DNA of 64,000 nt, taken from the NCBI RefSeq assembly GCF_900142775.1, contig NZ_FRCC01000002.1, positions 310,001 to 374,000 of the forward strand. Direction: 5' to 3'. Origin of the DNA: Flavobacterium flevense (lineage in GTDB: Bacteria > Bacteroidota > Bacteroidia > Flavobacteriales > Flavobacteriaceae). Below the pieces are notes generated by a model. That model was given only the letters and a program-made list of their open reading frames with translations, was not told where the DNA came from and made no database searches. Positions 25,552 through 33,515 of the stretch are shown piece after piece. The first letter of the stretch is position 1. Each line of letters starts with the position of its first letter. The position numbers and the translations under genes were made by a program.

Positions 25552-27120
25552 CTAAATACTGCTTTCCAGTTTTTTTCCTCTGATTCGGGTAATGATAATT
25601 CCTGTCAAAAAGATACTTAGCGTTCCTATTACAATAATCATATTGGTATCAAAAGGACTTTTTAAAGCCGGATAACTCACCGCAATTTTGTCTGAAAGAG
25701 ACATCCATAAAATCACCACTAACCCAATGGCTGTTGCGATCATCGCTTCCAGGTTTTTAGACTGTCTGCTCAGAATTCCTAACAAGAACAATCCCAACAT
25801 TCCGCCTGAGAATATTCCGCTCAGTTCCCACCAGATATCCAGAACACTCTTAGTTCCTATCAGCATAATTCCCACACCCATTCCGGCAATCCCAAAAACG
25901 GCTGTAGCAATATAAAGCAGTCTTAAAAATTGCTTTTCTCCTAAATCAGGATTGAAATATCTTTTATAAATATCAATGCAAAAAACTGTTGCCGTAGCAT
26001 TCATCCCCGAACTGATTGTACTCATTGCCGCCGACATAATAGCCGAAATAATCAATCCTACTAATCCGGTTGGAATTTCTTTTACCATAAACATCGGCAT
26101 TACTTTATCACCATAATCCGATGGTTTCAGGTTTTGTGCTGCAGCCTTAATCTGTTCGGCAGTGCTTCTTAAAGGAAGTCCCTCAGCAGCTGCTTTTAAC
26201 TTTACACCTTCAATTAATTCAGGATTAATATTATAATAGGCATACAGACAAGAACCAATAATAAAAAACAGTAACGAAATAGGCACATACATCAAAACAC
26301 AAATCCATAGAGATTTAGCCGCTTCTTTTTTAGTCGTAGCTGCGTGGTATCTTTGTACATAATTCTGGTCGATACCAAAGTTGTTCAGGTTGATAAAAAA
26401 ACCATATAATAAAATAACCCAGAAAGTAGGCGAACTAAAATCGAGTGAAAAAGACCCCAGACTGAATTTATCATTGGCATTCCCTATTTCGATAATCTCA
26501 CTCACACCGCCCGGCACTTTGTTAATAATGGTAAACAAAATCAATAAGGCTCCAAAAGTCAGTAAAACCGCCTGAATTACCTCAGTCCAGATCACCGCTT
26601 CAATTCCGCCCGAAACCGTATAAATTACAATACAAATACCCACAACCAGCATGATCGACTGCATGTCATAACCCGTAAGTGCCTGTAAACTCAACGCAAT
26701 TCCAAAGAAAATCGAACCCATTCTGGCCAGCTGCGTAAAAATAAAGCACACCACCGCATACGTTCTTGCCCATAATCCAAAACGTTTTTCCAAATGCGAA
26801 TAAGCCGAAACTTCCTGTACGCTTCTGTAAAACGGAATGAATAATTTGTACGCAATAATTGCCGCAAAAGGCATCGACAAACTAAACACAAAAGCACTCC
26901 AGTTGCTGCCAAAAGCTTTTCCGGGAACACCTAAAAAAGTATTACTACTCAGGAAAGTAGCGTACAATGACAACCCAATAGCCCAACCCGGAATCGCTCC
27001 CGAAGCCTTCGTATATTGCTCTGAACTCTTGTTTTTTCTGGAGAAATAAATTCCCACGCCTATCATAATCATCAAGTAAATGACAATAATAGCGATATCT
27101 AATAATGGTAAGTTTTTCAT
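25552..27120 (-). CDS. Sodium/solute symporter family transporter
   Basis: A 522-residue inner-membrane symporter of the SSS family with about 13 hydrophobic segments. Signature parts are GVGIYFSRKNKSSEQYTKAS, GWAIGLSLYATFLSSNTFLG, TVSGGIEAVIWTEVIQAVLL and a conserved run AAMSTISSGMNATATVF, all typical of SSS sugar, sugar-acid or sialate carriers. The substrate is not readable from sequence. The gene is preceded by a good -7 box and the shared 20-bp site. With the downstream DapA/NanA-family aldolase it forms an uptake-plus-cleavage unit, which suggests transport of a sugar acid that ends as a 2-keto-3-deoxy compound. Confidence 0.92.
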   Translation of the reverse strand: MKNLPLLDIAIIVIYLMIMIGVGIYFSRKNKSSEQYTKASGAIPGWAIGLSLYATFLSSNTFLGVPGKAFGSNWSAFVFSLSMPFAAIIAYKLFIPFYRSVQEVSAYSHLEKRFGLWARTYAVVCFIFTQLARMGSIFFGIALSLQALTGYDMQSIMLVVGICIVIYTVSGGIEAVIWTEVIQAVLLTFGALLILFTIINKVPGGVSEIIEIGNANDKFSLGSFSLDFSSPTFWVILLYGFFINLNNFGIDQNYVQRYHAATTKKEAAKSLWICVLMYVPISLLFFIIGSCLYAYYNINPELIEGVKLKAAAEGLPLRSTAEQIKAAAQNLKPSDYGDKVMPMFMVKEIPTGLVGLIISAIMSAAMSTISSGMNATATVFCIDIYKRYFNPDLGEKQFLRLLYIATAVFGIAGMGVGIMLIGTKSVLDIWWELSGIFSGGMLGLFLLGILSRQSKNLEAMIATAIGLVVILWMSLSDKIAVSYPALKSPFDTNMIIVIGTLSIFLTGIIITRIRGKKLESSI

Positions 27121-27193
27121 TTATTAAAGATGGGATTTTATATTTAATTTCTCACCACCAATAAACATATCCTACAACGTATTGATGATTTTA

Positions 27194-27201
27194 CAAAAAT
27201 A
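27194..27201 (-). promoter_or_regulatory. -7 box (TATTTTTG) of the symporter gene
   Basis: The minus strand reads TATTTTTG, 73 bases before the symporter ATG. It matches TAnnTTTG and lies 42 bases downstream of the shared operator. Confidence 0.6.
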
Positions 27202-27243
27202 TCCCAAAACTACAACGATTTCCTATGAAATTTTTTCAGGATA

Positions 27244-27263
27244 TTATAGGATATTATCATAAA
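27244..27263 (-). promoter_or_regulatory. Shared 20-bp operator, copy 2
   Basis: Identical to the 20 bases at 22841-22860. Here the word AGGATATTAT occurs twice in tandem (27238-27257), giving a direct-repeat half-site structure that would suit an AraC-type regulator. Confidence 0.6.
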
Positions 27264-27265
27264 GC

Positions 27266-27409
27266 TTCTCGATACATTTTTGGCTTGTCAAGTTGCTGTT
27301 CAAAACAAATTCCTTCAAGCCAAAAATACTCGAAGTGACGTAACAGTAGTCAGTTCGAGTGAATTTTCGGAAAATGCGAATAGCTTTTTCCGAAAATTTG
27401 TATCGAGAA
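27266..27409. repeat. Third nested palindromic element (TCTCGATACA type)
   Basis: Outer arms TTCTCGATACA (27266-27276) and TGTATCGAGAA (27399-27409) are perfect inverted copies. Inside, ATTTTTGGCTTG pairs with CAAGCCAAAAAT, and TTTTCGGAAAA pairs with TTTTTCCGAAAA. A middle pair, TCGAAGTGA and TCAGTTCGA, joins the two halves imperfectly. The layout resembles the elements at 5795 and 12460. Confidence 0.65.
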
Positions 27410-27461
27410 CTATTTTTATAAGAAGCCAATTCCCGCCCTTCGCTCCACTCTTATTTATAGT

Positions 27462-27529
27462 CTTGTTTTTTCTAAGCGCCAAAAAGGAGCTCCTAAAGTC
27501 GCTCTTTTGGCACAAGAAAAAAATACAAG
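27462..27529. repeat. Palindromic element with GCCAAAA arms
   Basis: CTTGTTTTTTCT (27462-27473) pairs with AGAAAAAAATACAAG (27515-27529), and GCCAAAA (27478-27484) with TTTTGGC (27505-27511). GGAGCTCC lies in the loop. Together with the preceding element it fills the 561-base gap upstream of the defence island. Confidence 0.55.
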
Positions 27530-27645
27530 CCTAAAAAATAAGGAGTTCCTCTGCGGTCAGAGCTAGGGGAATATATTGAACAAACAACTTATGAACAATC
27601 ACGAATTGTGACTCTTATGCCGTTGCACCAAAAGCAACATTCCGA

Positions 27646-27653
27646 TAGATTTG
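27646..27653 (+). promoter_or_regulatory. -7 box (TAGATTTG) for the 78-residue gene
   Basis: TAGATTTG matches TAnnTTTG, with TTG at 27622-27624 after a spacer of about 21 bases, and lies 29 bases before the ATG of the next gene. Confidence 0.5.
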
Positions 27654-27682
27654 TAAACATAAATTATATTTAATTACAAACT

Positions 27683-27919
27683 ATGGATATTAAAAACATT
27701 ACTCAACTCTTGATTGAAAATACAGAAATCGGATTTCAAATTACCAAAAGCAGTGGTCTTTTTACAAGTACATGGTTAATTTATACAAAAGAAAATTATT
27801 ATTATTATTTTGATATTAGCGAAGAAATAATTTTTGATGAAAACCACAGATATTCATTAGAAGAAATTAGAAAAGAATTAAATAACAATTATTATCAAAT
27901 AGATTGTGAAATCTTCTAA
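27683..27919 (+). CDS. Small hypothetical protein (78 residues)
   Basis: I do not recognise this gene. It encodes a 78-residue acidic protein rich in Tyr, Asn, Ile and Glu, with a run of four Tyr around residue 40 (ENYYYYFDISEE) and no signal peptide or membrane segment. A fitting promoter lies directly upstream. It converges with mcrC, only eight bases from its stop codon, and shares the low GC of the defence island. It may be an accessory or immunity-type gene of the island or an unrelated small gene. The open frame, start context and base composition support it as real. Confidence 0.6.
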   Translation: MDIKNITQLLIENTEIGFQITKSSGLFTSTWLIYTKENYYYYFDISEEIIFDENHRYSLEEIRKELNNNYYQIDCEIF

Positions 27920-27927
27920 GAATGTAA

Positions 27928-29292
27928 TTAAACAATTATACTTTTTTCAATCTTATTAAGCTCGATCATTAATACTTTTTTTACTTCAATAATAAATTCT
28001 TTTTTTAATGGAATTCCACATATAAAAACAGTATTTGAAGATTGGTTTATACTATTCATATAACTAATTTTCTTTATCTCAACCTCATCAGAAGGATAAC
28101 AAAGAAATCCATATTTAGCATCCATTTTACTAAATGAAGAATAAGCCATAATTTGATGTAAATCATACCTATGAACATCTTTCAATTTTTCATTCTTATC
28201 AAATTTGTTATAAAGATTCGATTTATATTTTGCATCAATAAACACAAGAAGGTTATCTTTTTGATAGATAGCATCAGGCTCTAAATGTTTTAATTCCCAA
28301 GAATAATGATTTGAAGTTTTAGAATGTAATTTGAAATTTGAAAATAAACGACCTCCTGTTTCTTTTGAAACCTCTTTAAAAATATATTGAACAAATTTTT
28401 CAAAAACATCTGAAAAATCTACTCTCCATGCAGTACTAGAAATAAAATTGAAATTTAAAACCTTATTAGCTTGGATTTTACATTTTTCTACAATAGGATT
28501 ATCATACGATTTTAATACAATATTATTGACAGAAGTAGGTTTATGCAAATAGAGTTTTTCATCAAGAAATAATAATCTTGCCCTAATTAGATTCTTTATT
28601 CTTTGAGGGGTATTTGAAGATAATAATTCGAATTTACACAAATCAAAAACATAGCGAATTTCAGAATACTCCTTATGAAACTCACTCAAAATATTTTTCT
28701 TTGTTGGAAATTTTAGTCTATTTTTATATTCTTGACTTACATATTTATTCCAATTTATTTGACCTATTGGTTCAAGAGTAGTTTTTTCAACACTATCAAA
28801 TTTTCGCCAAGAAGTTTTTATTAACATTTCAAGAGAATCAATAAATTTTACAGCTTCTAAATATAAAGGTGGTCTAAAATTCTTTCCTGAAGCTAATGGC
28901 AAACTATCTATTACTTGTGGACTTATTTCAGTCCCTAAAAGATTCAGAATTTCAATATAATCCTCAAATCTATCCCGACCAGTAAATCTTGGCATAACAA
29001 CAAAATCACCTATTTGTTTTCCCGTATCGGAAGCTCGTAATGGAATAGTTCCAATATATTGAGAAGTTTGAAAAGCTAAAGTTGTATTTTGATCAGTACC
29101 AACTATTAATGGATTAACTCCTAAAAATTTAAAATTGTCACAATTATAATCAATAAATTTTTGTAAATATTGACCAATAATTCTTTTATCGGCTGACTTA
29201 AACCACTTCTTTTGCAAAGCAAAACCATTTAACAAAACTGGCTTTTCTGTTAAACAAGGTATTTCACAAAAAACATCTAAAAGCGTACTCAT
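27928..29292 (-). CDS. mcrC: McrC-family restriction endonuclease subunit
   Basis: A 454-residue McrBC-type nuclease component. The N-terminal part is a McrC-type domain (QTSQYIGTIPLRASDTGKQI, GDFVVMPRFTGRDRFEDYI). The C-terminal part carries a PD-(D/E)xK nuclease core: Pro-Asp in LEPDAIYQKD and Asp-Ala-Lys in LLVFIDAKYKSN. McrC is the endonuclease partner of the AAA+ GTPase McrB and cuts DNA with modified cytosines. It overlaps the mcrB stop by four bases, so the two are translated together. No methyltransferase gene is near, which fits a modification-dependent system. Base composition is more AT-rich than the neighbouring catabolic genes. Confidence 0.9.
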   Translation of the reverse strand: MSTLLDVFCEIPCLTEKPVLLNGFALQKKWFKSADKRIIGQYLQKFIDYNCDNFKFLGVNPLIVGTDQNTTLAFQTSQYIGTIPLRASDTGKQIGDFVVMPRFTGRDRFEDYIEILNLLGTEISPQVIDSLPLASGKNFRPPLYLEAVKFIDSLEMLIKTSWRKFDSVEKTTLEPIGQINWNKYVSQEYKNRLKFPTKKNILSEFHKEYSEIRYVFDLCKFELLSSNTPQRIKNLIRARLLFLDEKLYLHKPTSVNNIVLKSYDNPIVEKCKIQANKVLNFNFISSTAWRVDFSDVFEKFVQYIFKEVSKETGGRLFSNFKLHSKTSNHYSWELKHLEPDAIYQKDNLLVFIDAKYKSNLYNKFDKNEKLKDVHRYDLHQIMAYSSFSKMDAKYGFLCYPSDEVEIKKISYMNSINQSSNTVFICGIPLKKEFIIEVKKVLMIELNKIEKSIIV

Positions 29293-30734
29293 TCGAAAAG
29301 TGATTGATTAATTCTAACTTGAAAATAATTATTAAATTCTTCTTTAGAACTTCTAACTAAACCTTCTTGTAAATACTCTTTAATTAATGGGAAAATTTCA
29401 TGTTTAATTCGATAACTCATTTCTTGATCTGATGAAGCTAAGAAATATCCTTGCCCAGGTTGCAATGAAAGTTCATTACTTGTTGCGTACCAATCAAATA
29501 TTTCTTGTATTCTACAAAAATCATCTTTATAAAAATCTTTCGATTCAATCAATTTTGGCTTTAAAGTATACCATGCAAATCTTCTTCTTAAAGCAAAATC
29601 GACAACTGCCAAACTTCTATCTGCAGTATTCATTGTAGCAATAACATTAAAATTTTCTGGTAATCTACTAATTTTAAAACCTGGATAAATTTCAATTTCA
29701 ACATCGGAATCTTCCATTTTGTGTTCAAATAAATAAAATATCGGACCTAAGACATTTGATAAATTTGCTCTATTAATTTCATCAATAATTAAAACTATTT
29801 TCTCAGTTTCATGTTCTTTAGCATATTTTACAGCCTCAGTAAAAATTCCTAATAATTCAGTATAATTTAGTTCCTTATTATTAACATCAGGTCTAATTCC
29901 ATATATAAAATCGGAAAAACTGGTTTCTGCATGAAATTGAGTGAAAAATATTTGAGCTCCTATATTTTTTGCAACCATTTTTGCAGTCCTCGTTTTACCA
30001 GTACCCGGAGGACCTTGAAGTACTATAAATTTTCTTTCATTAAGTAAATTTTCAATTTCTTTTACATCATCAATTTTTGCCTTTTTTAAAAAAGGGCTAA
30101 GGGCTTCTGAAATTGCTTTTCTATGGTCTTTATTTGAAGGCCATTCTCTTAATTTTGCGTAGCCAGCAACAAAAGCAGCTATAATTTTTTTTCCATCCTC
30201 ACTTTCAGGATTATCAATTATTTGGCACACTGGCAATACTTTACTATATGTTCTGATAGTATTTTTAATGTGTTGTAAATCATCATTTCCTGTTATTTTT
30301 TTAGGCAAACTTGTATCGATATCTGAAAAATCAGATTTACAAAAACCTCTTTCGTTAATAAGTTTTGAAAACAGCCTCCTAAGTCCTGGATAAGTAGCTA
30401 ATTCATAATCATTTTTAAATCCATTTGATCCAATACCTAAGCAAACTAACCATGCTTTATTTTGATCATTAGGAAAAATGGTTAATGAAAAATCATGAAA
30501 TGGACCAGAAATCTCTTCTTCAGGATGAATAAAACCAAAAAATGCACCATTATCTTTTAGTGCCTCCTGACCAATGTTTCTGCGTTCAACATATGATTTA
30601 TTATGTTCATTTTCAATTTTAGCTCCAAATTCTGCTGCTTTTTCTTTTATAAAATCTCTTATATTATCTATAATCATTTCCGTTTTAAATATTGTGTTAT
30701 TTATTGTAATCAGACGATCTTTATAATTGAACAT
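29289..30734 (-). CDS. mcrB: McrB-type AAA+ GTPase restriction subunit
   Basis: A 481-residue AAA+ motor subunit. The N-terminal 190 residues form a divergent DNA- or modification-reading domain with no motif that I can name. The AAA+ part follows: Walker A in VLQGPPGTGKTRTAK (about 240-255), Walker B in VLIIDEINRANLSNVLG, and the McrB signature ATMNTADRSLAVVDFALRRR. McrB binds GTP and drives translocation before cutting by McrC. It lies six bases after the controller gene stop and overlaps mcrC by four bases, making one three-gene operon. The N-terminal domain probably sets which modification is recognised. Confidence 0.92.
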   Translation of the reverse strand: MFNYKDRLITINNTIFKTEMIIDNIRDFIKEKAAEFGAKIENEHNKSYVERRNIGQEALKDNGAFFGFIHPEEEISGPFHDFSLTIFPNDQNKAWLVCLGIGSNGFKNDYELATYPGLRRLFSKLINERGFCKSDFSDIDTSLPKKITGNDDLQHIKNTIRTYSKVLPVCQIIDNPESEDGKKIIAAFVAGYAKLREWPSNKDHRKAISEALSPFLKKAKIDDVKEIENLLNERKFIVLQGPPGTGKTRTAKMVAKNIGAQIFFTQFHAETSFSDFIYGIRPDVNNKELNYTELLGIFTEAVKYAKEHETEKIVLIIDEINRANLSNVLGPIFYLFEHKMEDSDVEIEIYPGFKISRLPENFNVIATMNTADRSLAVVDFALRRRFAWYTLKPKLIESKDFYKDDFCRIQEIFDWYATSNELSLQPGQGYFLASSDQEMSYRIKHEIFPLIKEYLQEGLVRSSKEEFNNYFQVRINQSLFE

Positions 30735-30740
30735 CAGCTT

Positions 30741-30947
30741 CTAGCCATCAAATAAGTCTTTAATTTTCACATCAAGAGCTTTCGCTAATCTTTCAACAAC
30801 TTCGATTGAAACATTTCTTTCTCCTTTTTCTATTGTTGGTAAATATGTTCTGTCAATTTCAGCAAGATTAGCAAGTTTTTCCTGAGAAAGACCTTTAGAC
30901 TTTCTCAATTCTTTTATTTTCAGTCCAAATTTTTGTTTAATATCCAT
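30741..30947 (-). CDS. Small XRE-family controller protein
   Basis: A 68-residue helix-turn-helix protein of the XRE/Cro type, with KIKELRKSKGLSQEKLANLA, the recognition helix IDRTYLPTIEKGERNV and a C-terminal VVERLAKALDVKIKDLFDG. Its size and place before a restriction operon fit the controller (C) proteins that time expression of restriction genes. It starts 36 bases from a perfect 14-bp palindrome, the probable operator. Controllers are usual for type II systems with a methylase; here it stands before mcrBC, which is less usual. Confidence 0.88.
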   Translation of the reverse strand: MDIKQKFGLKIKELRKSKGLSQEKLANLAEIDRTYLPTIEKGERNVSIEVVERLAKALDVKIKDLFDG

Positions 30948-30983
30948 GTTAACAAAAATTGCAAAATGTTGACTCTAAAACAA

Positions 30984-30997
30984 CGGAGTATACTCCG
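30984..30997. promoter_or_regulatory. Perfect palindrome CGGAGTATACTCCG (controller operator)
   Basis: The 14-bp palindrome lies between the controller gene (minus) and the unknown plus-strand gene at 31164, next to the plus-strand -7 box TATCTTTG. It resembles C-protein boxes, which contain GACT/AGTC-type half-sites. GACTC at 30971-30975 may be a second half-site. Confidence 0.6.
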
Positions 30998-31004
30998 GTT
31001 TTTT

Positions 31005-31012
31005 TATCTTTG
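31005..31012 (+). promoter_or_regulatory. -7 box (TATCTTTG) facing the unknown gene
   Basis: TATCTTTG matches TAnnTTTG and begins eight bases after the palindrome, so a regulator bound there would block this promoter. Confidence 0.5.
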
Positions 31013-31069
31013 AAAAGTATCTTGTCATTGAAATTAGAGTATAAGTAAAAGATAGAGAACATGTGAATC

Positions 31070-31129
31070 ATGGAAAAATTAAATTTAGAAGCATATTTTA
31101 AAAATAGAAACTCTAAACTAAAACAATAG
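31070..31129 (+). CDS. Possible tiny leader ORF (19 residues)
   Basis: ATG at 31070 opens a 19-codon frame (MEKLNLEAYFKNRNSKLKQ) that ends at TAG 31127-31129, between the -7 box and the next gene. It could be a leader peptide or chance. Confidence 0.25.
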   Translation: MEKLNLEAYFKNRNSKLKQ

Positions 31130-31163
31130 AGCTCTTTATTTTATTTATAAAAAACAACAACCA

Positions 31164-31631
31164 ATGGGATATAGTGTAGAAATAATATTTGGAAAAAAAC
31201 AAGTAAAAAAACATTTACTAAAAGAACCATTTACAGATTATGAAAATTTAATTAATCGGAAAAAATATGAATTCGAAACATATCTTGAAAAGGTTTATTT
31301 CTATAAAGGCCTAAGTGAAGGAATTCGAAGTAATGAATTTGAAATTATAAAAGATCTTAAGATAAATTCTAATAAAGAAATAGAAAATCAATCAGAATTT
31401 GATTACTGGGGCTTTATAGGCAAATATTATCCAAACTATTCTCATTGTGATAATGTTTTACTTAGTGATATTTTGACTAGAAAATTAGATGGTGAAGAAA
31501 TTAGTGAAAGCGATGAAGAATACATAAAAGATTGGGATGTGAGAAAGGAGTTGATGGAACTTGATAAAGAACTTCTAAGCAAAGCGTTTGAAGCTTTTTT
31601 TAATATAGCTTATCCGATAGAACCTAAATAG
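31164..31631 (+). CDS. Hypothetical protein of the defence-like island (155 residues)
   Basis: I do not recognise this protein. It is a soluble, acidic 155-residue protein rich in Glu, Lys, Tyr and Ile, with no signal peptide or membrane segment. The N-terminal part (MGYSVEIIFGKKQVKKHLL) looks like a beta-strand start, and the middle has an aromatic motif DYWGFIGKYYPNYSHCD. It is divergent from the mcrBC operon, shares the intergenic operator and -7 box region and has the same low GC, so it may be co-regulated with the restriction genes. An accessory defence or immunity role is only a guess. Confidence 0.65.
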   Translation: MGYSVEIIFGKKQVKKHLLKEPFTDYENLINRKKYEFETYLEKVYFYKGLSEGIRSNEFEIIKDLKINSNKEIENQSEFDYWGFIGKYYPNYSHCDNVLLSDILTRKLDGEEISESDEEYIKDWDVRKELMELDKELLSKAFEAFFNIAYPIEPK

Positions 31632-31674
31632 TATCTCTTTTTATATTATTTAAACCTATTGTAATGTATCGCAG

Positions 31675-31700
31675 TCATTGAGCATGAAATTGCTCAATGA
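31675..31700. other. 10-bp perfect hairpin upstream of the dehydrogenase gene
   Basis: TCATTGAGCA (31675-31684) pairs with TGCTCAATGA (31691-31700). No T-run follows on either strand. An in-frame ATG at 31678 lies inside the stem, which argues against it as a start. Confidence 0.5.
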
Positions 31701-31773
31701 AAACCAAAAAACTGATAAACCTCTTCAATTCAACTTTTTTATTATCTTTAAAAAAAGTTTTAAGAAGCAAATT

Positions 31774-32892
31774 ATGAAGCCATTAGCGATAGTATTATTT
31801 TCCTTTTTTATTGTGAATTGTGAAGCACAGTCAAAAAAAGAGAACGACATTCAATTACAGGAAGAAACCAAAAACTACACTTTAGAAACCGTAGTAGAGG
31901 GCATTAACAATCCTTGGGGAATGGTTTTTTTACCCGATGGCTCACTGTTAGTAACGGAGAAATCAGGGATTTTATACCATATTACTAACGGTACAAAAAC
32001 CGAAGTAAAAAATGTTCCTGCGATTTACAACCGTGGACAAGGTGGTTTACTGGATGTTGTATTGCATCCTAAATATGCTCAAAACGGTTGGATTTACATT
32101 ACCTATGCTTCCACCGAAGGTGAAGGCACAGGTGGAAACACCAAATTAATCCGGGCTAAACTGGAAAACGAAAGTCTGACACAAATAGAATCTTTATACA
32201 AATGCGAGCCCAATACTACCAAAGGGCAGCATTTTGGCTCCCGAATTGTATTTGACAATGCCGGTTATTTGTATTTTTCGGCTGGAGAACGCGGCAATCA
32301 TTTTGTAAATCCGCAGGATATTAGCCGCGACAACGGGAAAATTTACCGCCTGAATGACGATGGCAGCATCCCGAAAGACAATCCGTTTGTGGGGAAAGAA
32401 AACGCCAAAGAAGCTATTTATTCGTACGGTCATCGCAATCCGCAAGGAATGGCAATACATCCTGAAACGGGTGTTCTGTGGGAACACGAACACGGTCCAC
32501 AAGGCGGTGACGAAATCAATATTGTCAAAAAAGCGGCAAACTACGGTTGGCCTGTGGTTACTTACGGTATTGATTATGATAATTCGGTTATCAGTAACGA
32601 ACAAACCAAAACAGGAATTGAAAACCCTTTGTATTACTGGCTGCCTTCTATCGCTCCCAGCGGAATGGTATTTGTAACCAGTGATAAATATCCGGACTGG
32701 AAAGGGCATTTATTAGTAGGTTCGCTTAAATTTCAATATTTGGAATTAGTAAAACTTAATGGTGAAAAAGTCACCGCCAGACAAAAAATTGCGACCGATG
32801 TGGGTCGTTTACGTAGCGTAACTCAGGGACCGGATGGCTTTATCTACATGGGTGTAGAAGGAAAAGGAATTGTAAAAATCATACCCAACTAA
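31774..32892 (+). CDS. PQQ-dependent aldose/glucose dehydrogenase (GSDH family)
   Basis: A 372-residue secreted or membrane-anchored six-bladed propeller of the soluble glucose/aldose sugar dehydrogenase family. The leader MKPLAIVLFSFFIVNCEAQ gives the start at 31774; an in-frame ATG at 31678 would add 32 residues before it. The Cys could be lipidated, though Asn before it is atypical. Family motifs are NPWGMVFLPDGSLLVTEK, GQHFGSRIVFD with the catalytic-type His, YGHRNPQGMA and WEHEHGPQGGDEIN, which bind PQQ and calcium in relatives. The next gene is a cytochrome c, a fitting electron acceptor. Use of PQQ rather than mere structural similarity is inferred. Confidence 0.88.
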   Translation: MKPLAIVLFSFFIVNCEAQSKKENDIQLQEETKNYTLETVVEGINNPWGMVFLPDGSLLVTEKSGILYHITNGTKTEVKNVPAIYNRGQGGLLDVVLHPKYAQNGWIYITYASTEGEGTGGNTKLIRAKLENESLTQIESLYKCEPNTTKGQHFGSRIVFDNAGYLYFSAGERGNHFVNPQDISRDNGKIYRLNDDGSIPKDNPFVGKENAKEAIYSYGHRNPQGMAIHPETGVLWEHEHGPQGGDEINIVKKAANYGWPVVTYGIDYDNSVISNEQTKTGIENPLYYWLPSIAPSGMVFVTSDKYPDWKGHLLVGSLKFQYLELVKLNGEKVTARQKIATDVGRLRSVTQGPDGFIYMGVEGKGIVKIIPN

Positions 32893-32971
32893 TTACCGCG
32901 GATGGCGAAGCAATCTGTTATAAAAACGAAAGCAAACGCTTCGATAAATTAAAACCAGAAAATAAATTAAA

Positions 32972-33430
32972 ATGCTGTTTACTAAAATAAATTTTGGCGT
33001 AAGCCTGACACTTTTAATGGGTTTGTATTTTTCAAATCCCACACATTTTACCCATTCCAATAATGATTATTTGCCTTTAAAAGAAGAGCAGCAAACTCCG
33101 TTGCAAAAAAGCATGGCACGCGGTAAAGAAGTCTATACTGATTTTTGTATGCAATGCCATCTGGCAACAGGAAAAGGAAATGGTACTACTTTTCCACCTT
33201 TGGACGGTTCCGACTGGCTGAAAAAGAAAAGAGCCGAAAGCATTCACGCCGTGAAATACGGTCAAAAAGGCGAAATCACAGTCAATCAGAAAAAATTCAA
33301 TATGATGATGCCTCCCATGGGCTTAAGCAATGAAGAAATTGCTGATGTCATGAACTACATCATGAATTCCTGGAGTAACAAAACGACAAAAATGGTTACC
33401 GTTCAGGAAGTGGCTTCGATAAAACCTTAA
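32972..33430 (+). CDS. Class I c-type cytochrome
   Basis: A 152-residue periplasmic cytochrome with a signal segment (about 1-27), a single haem-binding motif CMQCH near residue 55 and the axial-ligand Met region MMPPMGLSNEEIADVMNYI. It lies 80 bases after the sugar dehydrogenase gene in the same direction, so the two likely form an electron-transfer pair that feeds the respiratory chain. The KGNGTTFPPLDGSDWL stretch after the haem motif is typical of small cytochromes that accompany dehydrogenases. Confidence 0.92.
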   Translation: MLFTKINFGVSLTLLMGLYFSNPTHFTHSNNDYLPLKEEQQTPLQKSMARGKEVYTDFCMQCHLATGKGNGTTFPPLDGSDWLKKKRAESIHAVKYGQKGEITVNQKKFNMMMPPMGLSNEEIADVMNYIMNSWSNKTTKMVTVQEVASIKP

Positions 33431-33468
33431 AAAAGACCAATAAAAATTAAATTTCAAGATAGAAATTG

Positions 33469-33506
33469 ATGGTATTAAATACGCTATATTTGCTATTTAA
33501 TACCAT
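33469..33506. promoter_or_regulatory. 13-bp inverted repeat around a -7 box
   Basis: ATGGTATTAAATA (33469-33481) and TATTTAATACCAT (33494-33506) are perfect inverted copies. The 12-base loop holds TATATTTG (33485-33492), a match to TAnnTTTG. The ATG of the next gene follows nine bases later. Either a repressor site masking the promoter or an RNA hairpin is possible. Confidence 0.55.
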
Positions 33507-33515
33507 TTCTTTTTT

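Noticed and set aside
27683..27919. Antitoxin or DNA-binding gene of the defence island
   Set aside because: No helix-turn-helix or partner toxin motif is visible, so it is left as hypothetical.
31678..31773. Longer N-terminus of the sugar dehydrogenase
   Set aside because: The extra 32 residues precede a perfect signal sequence, and the ATG lies within a hairpin stem.
32194..32709. Minus-strand frame of 171 codons
   Set aside because: Antisense to the sugar dehydrogenase, which has clear family motifs on the plus strand; no promoter or domain supports it.
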